A stretch of 64,000 nucleotides of DNA from Vreelandella venusta. GTDB lineage: Bacteria; Pseudomonadota; Gammaproteobacteria; Pseudomonadales; Halomonadaceae. This document shows, one piece after another, positions 57,357 through 64,000 of the stretch. The stretch covers positions 124,001-188,000 of the forward strand of contig NZ_BJUL01000001.1 of the NCBI RefSeq assembly GCF_007989605.1. Reading direction: 5' to 3'. The notes below the pieces were generated by a model, which ran no database searches, was not told the DNA's origin, and saw only the letters and a list, made by a program, of their open reading frames with translations. The position numbers and the translations under genes are program-made. Each line of letters begins with the position of its first letter. Positions within the stretch are counted from its first letter, which is position 1.

Positions 57357-58211
57357 ATGAGCATGAGTGAAACCTTAGAACTAGTGTCTGCCAATCGCAG
57401 TTTTGGTGGCTGGCACAAGCGCTACCGCCACTACTCCCGGGCGCTGGATTGCGACATGGTGTTCGCGGTTTATCTGCCTCCTCAAGCAGAGAGCGAGCGC
57501 GTACCGCTACTTTGGTGGTTATCAGGTCTAACCTGTAATGATGAAAACTTTATGCAGAAAGCGGGGGCGCACCGTATTGCTGCGGAACTAGGAGTGGCGA
57601 TTGTTTGCCCCGATACCAGCCCACGCGGCACTGAGCTACCCGGTGAGCATGAAAGTTATGATCTAGGGTCAGGCGCTGGTTTTTATGTGAATGCTACCCA
57701 AGCTCCCTGGAAATCGAATTACCGCATGTATGACTACGTGATTGAAGAGCTGCCTTCGGTCGTGCGTCAGCATTTCCCTGTTAATGGGCGTGAGTCGATC
57801 AGTGGTCACTCCATGGGCGGCCACGGCGCGCTAATCATGGCATTGCGTCACCCCGGTCGGTTCCGTTCGGTTTCTGCGTTTGCGCCTATTGTTAACCCCA
57901 TGAACTGTCCTTGGGGGCAAAATGCGTTTACCAGCTATTTGGGTGACGACCAGTCGCGTTGGCGCCAGTATGATGCTTGTGAGCTGGTTGCGAATGGCGC
58001 TTCCCGACAGCGGTTATTTATCGATCAAGGTGAGGCCGACCAGTTCCTGGATGAGCAACTGATGCCAGAGCGTTTGGAAGCGGTGTGTGAAGAGCATGAT
58101 CACCCACTGACATTGCGCCGCCAGCCAGGTTACGACCATAGCTACTTCTTTATCGCCTCGTTCATTGAGGAGCATTTGCGCTATCATGCAGAACACCTCA
58201 TGAAGCGCTAA
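57357..58211 (+). CDS. fghA: S-formylglutathione hydrolase
   Basis: Releases formate from S-formylglutathione. The alpha/beta hydrolase Ser lies in ISGHSMGGHGALI (about 148), with Asp and His later (GYDHSYFFI). The product is 284 residues. AAGGAG precedes the ATG. Follows frmA with a hairpin in between. Confidence 0.95.
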   Translation: MSMSETLELVSANRSFGGWHKRYRHYSRALDCDMVFAVYLPPQAESERVPLLWWLSGLTCNDENFMQKAGAHRIAAELGVAIVCPDTSPRGTELPGEHESYDLGSGAGFYVNATQAPWKSNYRMYDYVIEELPSVVRQHFPVNGRESISGHSMGGHGALIMALRHPGRFRSVSAFAPIVNPMNCPWGQNAFTSYLGDDQSRWRQYDACELVANGASRQRLFIDQGEADQFLDEQLMPERLEAVCEEHDHPLTLRRQPGYDHSYFFIASFIEEHLRYHAEHLMKR

Positions 58212-58221
58212 GGATATCGAA

Positions 58222-58938
58222 ATGCTTAATCGCGCGTTGCGCCGTTTTCTTGGTTTGATATGGCGTCTTGCTTGGCGTGGCGCGCTGGCTTTTGTTGTCT
58301 TCTCAACTGCACTGGTTTTACTCTTCCGGTTTGTGCCACCTCCTGGCTCAATGGTCATGGTAGAGCGCAAAATACAAAGCTGGATAAACAGCGAGCCTAT
58401 TGATATTCAACGCCAATGGAGAAGCTGGGAACACCTATCCAGCAATGCCAAGTTGGCGGTGATAGCGGCTGAAGACCAGCGCTTTCCTCAGCATAGTGGG
58501 TTTGATTTAGTTGAGTTGAAGCGCGCCCTGAAGGCTAGTCTCGATGGTGAGCGGTTGCGAGGGGCCAGCACGCTCAGTCAGCAAACCGCCAAAAATGTTT
58601 TTTTATGGAGCGACCGTAGCTGGGCCCGAAAGGGGCTAGAAGTATGGTTTACACTGCTGATTGAAACGCTGTGGAGCAAACAGCGCATACTGGAAGTGTA
58701 TTTAAACGTCGCTGAGTGGGATACCGGAGTATTTGGGCTAGAAGCCGCGGCAGGGCACTATTTTGGTGCTTCTGGCAGTGCCTTGACCGAACGGCAAGCA
58801 AGCCTGCTCGCGGCGATTCTTCCGAGTCCGCGTACCCGCAGCGCATCACGCCCGGATGCCCAGGTAGAGCGCCGCAGCCAGTGGATTCTTCAGCAAATGC
58901 GTAATCTAGGTGGTGTCAGGTACTTGGAGCGCTTGTAG
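58222..58938 (+). CDS. mtgA: Monofunctional peptidoglycan glycosyltransferase
   Basis: Polymerises lipid II without a transpeptidase domain. An N-terminal transmembrane segment (about 16-36) precedes the GT51 domain with AEDQRFPQHSGFD, RGASTLSQQTAKN and the EVYLNVAEWDTGVFG block. Ten bp after fghA on the same strand. Length 238. Confidence 0.94.
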   Translation: MLNRALRRFLGLIWRLAWRGALAFVVFSTALVLLFRFVPPPGSMVMVERKIQSWINSEPIDIQRQWRSWEHLSSNAKLAVIAAEDQRFPQHSGFDLVELKRALKASLDGERLRGASTLSQQTAKNVFLWSDRSWARKGLEVWFTLLIETLWSKQRILEVYLNVAEWDTGVFGLEAAAGHYFGASGSALTERQASLLAAILPSPRTRSASRPDAQVERRSQWILQQMRNLGGVRYLERL

Positions 58939-58942
58939 TGCT

Positions 58943-59878
58943 TTAAGTCTCTTTTGTGAGGCTAGGTTTGCGTACCACCATGACCACCCCCGCAATGGCA
59001 ATGACCATACCTGCCAGTCCGAGCAGGGGTAAGCGTTCGTCGAACAGCCACCATGCTTGTAGCGCAGTCACCGGTGGCACCAGATAAAACAGACTGGCAA
59101 CGCGGGATGCTTCGCCCTTTTTAATCAGCATCATTAATAGCAGGATGGCGGCGATAGACAGAATAAGCACTAGCCAGCCAAGAGTGAGCAAGAACGTTAT
59201 GCTCCATTCGACCTGGCGGGTTTCAAACAGCAGTGCTCCCATGCCTAGCAGCATGCCTGCCGCTATATATTGAATAACCGCCCCGGAAAGCAGTGGCATG
59301 CTGGTGCAGTAGCGTTTTTGATAAAGTGTCCCCAGTGAAATCCCCACTAGCGCGGCCATTACGCTAACCAGTGCGCCTAGGCCAAATCCAGCAAAAAGTG
59401 AGGTGCCGAACTCTAGCTTGCTGCCCAATACTAGACAGATACCCACTAGGCCAAGCAGCAGCCCCAGCCACTGGCGGGAGGTTAAGCGCTCTCCCAGAAG
59501 GGGGCCCGCACAGGCTGCTGTTAGTAGTGGCTGTAGGCCCACCAATAGCGCTGCCAGTCCAGCAGGCATGCCTAAGTAGATACCGTAAAAAACCCCACCT
59601 AAATACGTGCCGTGTACCAAAAGTCCTGAAACGCCTATATGCAGCCACAGTGCTGGCGATGAAGGCCATGCAATGCGCATTAGCCACGTCAGTGGCACAA
59701 GCAGCATAAGAGTGAGCACGAAACGAACAAACAAAAAGGTAAAAGGTTCTGCGTAGGGCAGACCAAATTTTGCGCCAATGAACCCCGTGCTCCAGAGCAA
59801 AACAAATAATCCTGGCATGGCGGCAAGGCCTAAAGAAGCCATGTTTACATTTTTTAAACTATTGATAGTGTTGAACAT
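58943..59878 (-). CDS. DMT superfamily (EamA) transporter
   Basis: A 311-residue protein with ten hydrophobic segments in two EamA repeats (about 15-145 and 160-300). Family exporters carry amino acids or metabolites; substrate unknown. GAGGA precedes the ATG at 59878. Convergent with mtgA, divergent from DUF4168. Confidence 0.88.
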   Translation of the reverse strand: MFNTINSLKNVNMASLGLAAMPGLFVLLWSTGFIGAKFGLPYAEPFTFLFVRFVLTLMLLVPLTWLMRIAWPSSPALWLHIGVSGLLVHGTYLGGVFYGIYLGMPAGLAALLVGLQPLLTAACAGPLLGERLTSRQWLGLLLGLVGICLVLGSKLEFGTSLFAGFGLGALVSVMAALVGISLGTLYQKRYCTSMPLLSGAVIQYIAAGMLLGMGALLFETRQVEWSITFLLTLGWLVLILSIAAILLLMMLIKKGEASRVASLFYLVPPVTALQAWWLFDERLPLLGLAGMVIAIAGVVMVVRKPSLTKET

Positions 59879-60023
59879 AGTTCCTCGGCGTGGGTCCTTT
59901 TTGCTTGGTTCCGTGTTACTTAAATGTTTTTCCTGTTACTAACTTTTACATAAAAAGTTGAACCTGTGCTTGAACAACGCGTCACAGCTGCACATTCATA
60001 ACGCGTCAATGAGGTTTCTTACT

Positions 60024-60413
60024 ATGCAACGTATGACTGCTCTGTTCTCTGCTGCTCTTCTTGCTACTGGTCTGCTGGCTGGCACCGCACATGCACAGCA
60101 AGCCGAAGAATCCGCTCAGGATACGATGGCTACCCAGCAAGCGCCTGTTCAGGATTTCTCTGATGAGCAGCTACAGCAGTTCGCCGATGCTTCTCAAGAA
60201 ATCGCCGTGATCTCGCAAGAGTACACACAGCGTCTGCAGGAAGCAGAAGATGAAAACGCCCAACAGGAAGTTCGCGCTGAAGCCAACGACCGCATGATCG
60301 AGGTTGTTGAAGATAGCGGTCTAGATGTTGATACCTTTAATGCCATTGGCCAGTCAATCCAGCAAGATCCTGAAATGATGCAGCGTGTTCAGGAAATGGC
60401 CAACCAGTCATAA
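60024..60413 (+). CDS. DUF4168 exported protein
   Basis: A small exported protein of 129 residues: signal peptide with cleavage after AHA (about residue 25), then a DUF4168 domain (SDEQLQQFADASQEIAVI and the acidic helical repeat). Function unknown. ATG 60024 with GAGG upstream. A terminator follows at 60518. Confidence 0.83.
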   Translation: MQRMTALFSAALLATGLLAGTAHAQQAEESAQDTMATQQAPVQDFSDEQLQQFADASQEIAVISQEYTQRLQEAEDENAQQEVRAEANDRMIEVVEDSGLDVDTFNAIGQSIQQDPEMMQRVQEMANQS

Positions 60414-60517
60414 TCAGCCAGTCATAATTAGTTCCAGTAAGTAACATAGAGGATAGTGACAGATTTTTCTTAACCTGCGAAGCATTCTGTCCGCCTACTG
60501 AAAGTCTGTTACTGCAC

Positions 60518-60546
60518 AAAGCCCAGCGTATTTCGCTGGGTTTTTT
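60518..60546 (+). terminator. Terminator after DUF4168 gene
   Basis: A 7-bp stem CCCAGCG/CGCTGGG with loop TATTT followed by TTTTTT. Confidence 0.85.
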
Positions 60547-60649
60547 GCGTTTGTTAACGCTCAATTGTGATCGAAGGGTTTACGCTACAGGCTATCCAAG
60601 ACAAACTTCATCTATTGATGATGCTGCCGCGCCAAGTGCAGGAGATCGC

Positions 60650-62560
60650 ATGGATGTTGAACTGTTAGAAATACGTCAGCATATGGGGCAGTTCCCCCCG
60701 TTTGATGGCTTATCGGATGTATTGCTAGACGCCATAGCTGAGCAAGTAGAAGTGCGCTATTTCAAAACCGGTAGCGACATTTTAGAGCTCAACGATACGC
60801 TTGATAAGCTGTGTTTTATCCGTAGCGGTGCAGTGGAAGTCTATCGTCGTCAGGGCGAGTTATATAACCGCTTGGGCGAGGGGGATATTTTTGGCCACTT
60901 TAGCCTGCTTCGAAACTATAAAGTACGTTTTCCTGCCAAAGCGATTGAAGATACGCTGATTTACTTTATTCCCAACGCTGTCTTTCAGCGGCTTTGCGAA
61001 GAAGACGATGATTTTGCTGACTTTGTTGAGCTAGAGCGTCCTCGTTTAGAAACTGCCGCAGAGCAGCAGAAAAAATCTAACGACATGATGGTCACGCGGA
61101 TACGCAAATTGGTAACGCGTTATCCTGTCATGGTTGAATCCACTACTACCGTCCAGCAAGCTGCCAAACAGGTGAGTGAGGCACAGGCGTCGGCCGTATT
61201 GGTCATTAATGAAGGCGGTAATAACCCTCGCTACAGCTTTCAGGATAGCGAAGGCAAAACTTGGCAAATGTGTGGCATTTTGACGGATAGTGACTTTCGT
61301 ACCCGCGTGGTAGCTGAGGGGCTATCTGCGCAAACGGTTATTGGAGAAGTGGTTTCCGAACGGCTAATTACTATCCAGTCGGATGCGTCGGTTTACGAAG
61401 CCATGCTGACGATGCTGCGCAACAACGTTCACCACTTACCGGTACTTTACCGCCAGCGTCCGGTTGGGGTTGTCCACCTCTCCGATATTATTCGTTACGA
61501 GACGCAAAGTGGGCTGTACTTAGTAAGCAATATTTTCAATCAGTCCAGCGCACAGGGGTTGGCAAAACTTGCTCCAGATGTACGCGCAGCCTTTGTAAGA
61601 ATGGTGCAAGAAGGGGCTAATTCACAAATGGTGGGGAGTGCCCTGTCGACCATTGGGCGTAGTTTTACGCGGCGACTGCTAGAGCTTGCCGAAGAAGCGC
61701 TGGGGCCACCGCCGGTGCCTTACTGCTTTATGGTGAATGGCTCTATGGCACGCAATGAGCAAAGTATCGTCACCGACCAGGATAATGCACTGATCTTGTC
61801 AGACGATTTCAATCCCGACGAGCATGACGACTACTTCCACGCATTAGCGGCCTTTGTCAGCGATGGCTTAGATGCCTGCGGTTATACCTACTGCAAAGGC
61901 GATGTGATGGCGACTAATCGCCAGTGGCGCCAGCCGTTGCATGTTTGGAAGCGTTATTTCCTAGATTGGATGGCAAATCCAACCCCTGAGAGGCTCCTGC
62001 ATAGTTCGATCTTTTTCGATCTAGACAGCATTTACGGCGAGGACCATTTTGTTGAAGCGCTTCAGGATTTGATTGCCCAAACGGCACCGCAATCGCCGCT
62101 ATTTTTGGCAGCCATGGCCCGTAACGCATTGAATCGAACGCCGCCGCTTGGGTTTTTCCGCACCTTTGTGATGGAAAAGGATGGCAAGCATAACAACTCC
62201 ATCAACCTAAAACGGCGTGGTACTGCCCCTATGGTTGACCTTATTCGGGTGCATGCGTTGGCCTGTGGATCTAAAGCGCAAAACTCGTTCCAACGCTTAA
62301 ATGACATTAGCAATACCCAGCTACTGGCGACGGGGGTAAGCGATAAGCTTAGTTACGCATTTGAGTTTTTGTGTATGTCACGGATTCGCCATCAAGTGAT
62401 AGACCTGCAGGAAGACCGTTTCCCCGATAACAATATCGAGCCGGAGAATGTTGAGGATAGCGAGCGCCATACGCTTAAAGATGCTTTCCAGGCACTCAAC
62501 AACGCACAAAAATTTTTGAAATTCCGCTATCCTGTACCCACTCAGCGGCAGGGGCGATAA
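60650..62560 (+). CDS. cNMP-binding/CBS/DUF294 nucleotidyltransferase-like protein
   Basis: A 636-residue cytoplasmic protein: cyclic nucleotide-binding-like domain (about 15-130), CBS pair (about 160-290), and DUF294 nucleotidyltransferase core (GSMARNEQSIVTDQDNALIL, about 400) with DUF294 C-terminal domain. It resembles GlnD-type regulators. ATG 60650 with AGGAG is preferred to a longer reading that starts inside the preceding terminator. Partnered with an exonuclease gene one base downstream. Confidence 0.9.
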   Translation: MDVELLEIRQHMGQFPPFDGLSDVLLDAIAEQVEVRYFKTGSDILELNDTLDKLCFIRSGAVEVYRRQGELYNRLGEGDIFGHFSLLRNYKVRFPAKAIEDTLIYFIPNAVFQRLCEEDDDFADFVELERPRLETAAEQQKKSNDMMVTRIRKLVTRYPVMVESTTTVQQAAKQVSEAQASAVLVINEGGNNPRYSFQDSEGKTWQMCGILTDSDFRTRVVAEGLSAQTVIGEVVSERLITIQSDASVYEAMLTMLRNNVHHLPVLYRQRPVGVVHLSDIIRYETQSGLYLVSNIFNQSSAQGLAKLAPDVRAAFVRMVQEGANSQMVGSALSTIGRSFTRRLLELAEEALGPPPVPYCFMVNGSMARNEQSIVTDQDNALILSDDFNPDEHDDYFHALAAFVSDGLDACGYTYCKGDVMATNRQWRQPLHVWKRYFLDWMANPTPERLLHSSIFFDLDSIYGEDHFVEALQDLIAQTAPQSPLFLAAMARNALNRTPPLGFFRTFVMEKDGKHNNSINLKRRGTAPMVDLIRVHALACGSKAQNSFQRLNDISNTQLLATGVSDKLSYAFEFLCMSRIRHQVIDLQEDRFPDNNIEPENVEDSERHTLKDAFQALNNAQKFLKFRYPVPTQRQGR

Positions 62561-62561
62561 C

Positions 62562-63287
62562 ATGCATGGAATCCGGCCCCGCCAAAAAGTAGTCCAAGCT
62601 AACTGGATAGGCTATATGGCTGAGCGTGCCGAAAAGGCTCATGATGGCTCGCTTAGGGAATTTTTTGCCACGCCGCTACCCAGCCCGGACACACCTATCG
62701 CGCAAGTGCCGATGGCGGCGCTAGATATGGAAACAACGGGGTTGGACGAGCGGCGCCATGCGATTATCAGCATTGGCGTGGTGCCTTTCACACTGGATCG
62801 CATTCCGCTTGCTCAACGTCGCTACTGGGTAGTGAAACCCTCCCGCCCCTTAGATGAGGCATCCATTGCTTACCATCACATCACTCATTCTGAAATCGCC
62901 ACTGCTCCAGACTTTGATGCCGTGCTGGATGAGCTATTAGCAGTGCTGGCTGGGCGACTGGTGGTGGTGCATTTTCGCAACATCGAACGTCCGTTTCTCG
63001 ATGCTGCCGTAAAAGCACGACGGGGAGAAGGGGTGATGTTTCCGATGATCGATACGATGTCACTTGAAGCGCGCATGCACCGACAAACGTTATGGGCACG
63101 GTTTCGCCGTTGGCTAGGGCGTCCGCCGGTTTCGATTCGTCTACATGCCAGTCGTGAACGCTATGGCTTGCCCGCCTATCAAGGGCACCACGCGCTGGTT
63201 GATGCGCTGGCGACAGCAGAGCTGTTGCAAGCACAGATCAGCTATCACTACACGCCGGAAACGCAGTTGAAAGATATTTGGGTTTGA
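62562..63287 (+). CDS. DEDDh 3'-5' exonuclease-like protein
   Basis: A 241-residue relative of the DNA polymerase III epsilon exonuclease. ExoI ALDMETTGLD (about 53-62), ExoII FRNIERPFLD, ExoIII HHALVDALAT (His/Asp) are present. It follows the DUF294 gene directly with AGGGG upstream. In other bacteria the pair lies beside acetate or osmolyte permeases; here a BCCT transporter follows. Confidence 0.88.
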   Translation: MHGIRPRQKVVQANWIGYMAERAEKAHDGSLREFFATPLPSPDTPIAQVPMAALDMETTGLDERRHAIISIGVVPFTLDRIPLAQRRYWVVKPSRPLDEASIAYHHITHSEIATAPDFDAVLDELLAVLAGRLVVVHFRNIERPFLDAAVKARRGEGVMFPMIDTMSLEARMHRQTLWARFRRWLGRPPVSIRLHASRERYGLPAYQGHHALVDALATAELLQAQISYHYTPETQLKDIWV

Positions 63288-63308
63288 GCAGCGCAACGTT
63301 ACGTAACG

Positions 63309-63345
63309 CAAACGGGCAGCCCTTTGGCTGCCCGTTTGTGGTTTA
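63309..63345. terminator. Terminator between exonuclease and BCCT genes
   Basis: A perfect 13-bp stem CAAACGGGCAGCC with loop CTTT, between convergent genes. Confidence 0.85.
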
Positions 63346-63363
63346 GTGCAAGGATGATTCACA

Positions 63364-64000
63364 TCATACCGCTTTAGGTTCGCTCATCAGACCTTTGATA
63401 ATGGCATAACTTGCCACTAGCAAGATGATGGTGAACGGAAAGCCGGTAGAAACTGCCATGGTTTGCAGTGCAGTCAAACCACCGCCGAGCAGCAATGCAA
63501 TGGCGATAGCCCCTTCGATAATCGCCCAGAACACGCGCTGAGGCTTCGGTGCATCTACCTTGCCGCCTGCGGTAATGGAGTCGATAACCAGCGAACCGGA
63601 GTCAGAAGAGGTCACAAAGAAAATGATGACCAGTAGAATCGCAATGAAGGAAGTAATTTGTGACAGCGGTAGCTGCTCAAGCATGATGAACAGTTGCAGA
63701 TCTACACCTGCGTCGCGTACCGCTTCAATGCCTTGGCTAACGTACTGATCAATGGCGGTGCCGCCAAAGGTAGTCATCCATAGTACCGATACCACCGAGG
63801 GTACAATCAGTACCGAGACTAAGAATTCACGCACGGTACGGCCACGGGAAACGCGAGCGATAAACATACCGACGTAAGGAGACCAGGAGATCCACCAAGC
63901 CCAGTAGAAGGCAGTCCAGCCTTGGCTAAAGTTGGCATCTTCACGGCCAAACGGATTCGACAGAGCCGGCAGGTTAACGGCGTAGCTAATTAGGTTCTCA
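63364..64000 (-). CDS. BCCT family osmolyte transporter (3' part)
   Basis: The reading frame continues past the window edge, so the 5' part is missing. The visible 211 residues include the BCCT signature TAFYWAWWISWSPYVG followed by MFIARVSRGRTVREF and the later FFVTSSDSGSLV segment, ending at SEPKAV. BCCT carriers import betaine, choline or related osmolytes with sodium or protons. Substrate not determinable. Confidence 0.9.
   Translation of the reverse strand, partial: ENLISYAVNLPALSNPFGREDANFSQGWTAFYWAWWISWSPYVGMFIARVSRGRTVREFLVSVLIVPSVVSVLWMTTFGGTAIDQYVSQGIEAVRDAGVDLQLFIMLEQLPLSQITSFIAILLVIIFFVTSSDSGSLVIDSITAGGKVDAPKPQRVFWAIIEGAIAIALLLGGGLTALQTMAVSTGFPFTIILLVASYAIIKGLMSEPKAV

Overview
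The window is a contiguous, gene-dense stretch of a gammaproteobacterial chromosome. Its protein sequences and gene order point to Halomonadaceae (Halomonas or a close relative): the blocks ftsB-ispD-ispF-truD-surE-pcm-nlpD-rpoS, amgK-murU divergent from lptD-surA-pdxA-rsmA-apaG-apaH, and rpsU-dnaG-rpoD are pseudomonad/Oceanospirillales-type core neighbourhoods, and a BCCT osmolyte transporter, a SulP transporter with a universal stress protein, and DUF368 fit a halophile. The genus is inferred, not proved. I found no tRNA, rRNA, CRISPR array, insertion sequence or prophage; 66 intact or window-cut genes and one pseudogene account for nearly all of the DNA.

Layout. 1-2520: an ABM-fold enzyme beside luxS, an exported family I pyrophosphatase and a DUF1826 protein. 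2521-5172: a zinc-limitation island in which a Zur-like operator sits between DUF1826 (left) and dksA2-COG0523 GTPase-folE2 (right); the DksA lacks its zinc-finger cysteines. 5290-11118: CNNM/CorC protein, 1-Cys peroxiredoxin, BdlA-like PAS-PAS-MCP, a three-gene ECF sigma / zinc anti-sigma / DUF3047 cluster, and NAD-type isocitrate dehydrogenase. 11119-16450: a 525-bp non-coding gap, SulP, an ACR3-like carrier, a CrcB pair, a tandem-Usp protein, and a DksA/TraR-type zinc-finger pseudogene broken by two compensating frameshifts. 16455-23033: leuA divergent from an Lrp regulator across a perfect dyad, ridA, hexR, an aldehyde dehydrogenase and a COG3146 acyltransferase.

23134-32508: cell division, isoprenoid, tRNA modification and repair genes leading to nlpD-rpoS, then alr and a lipid A acyltransferase. 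32582-35770 (minus strand): speD, OsmC, murU, amgK. 35841-43670: outer membrane assembly and RNA maintenance genes. 43705-50980: folK-folB, plsY, tsaD and the macromolecular synthesis operon. 51118-64000: AbgT transporter, an unrecognised membrane protein, L-serine dehydratase, a LysR regulator divergent from the formaldehyde-detoxification pair frmA-fghA, mtgA, a DMT exporter, a DUF4168 protein, a cNMP/CBS/DUF294 protein with a DEDDh exonuclease, and the 3' part of a BCCT transporter.

The least explained items are the ECF/zf-HC2/DUF3047 operon, DUF1826 with a dioxygenase-like residue pattern, the pseudogene, the leuA/lrp dyad, and the LysR-type box in front of frmA. Most of the rest is ordinary core genome, and I see no clear case for a wholly new multi-gene system.
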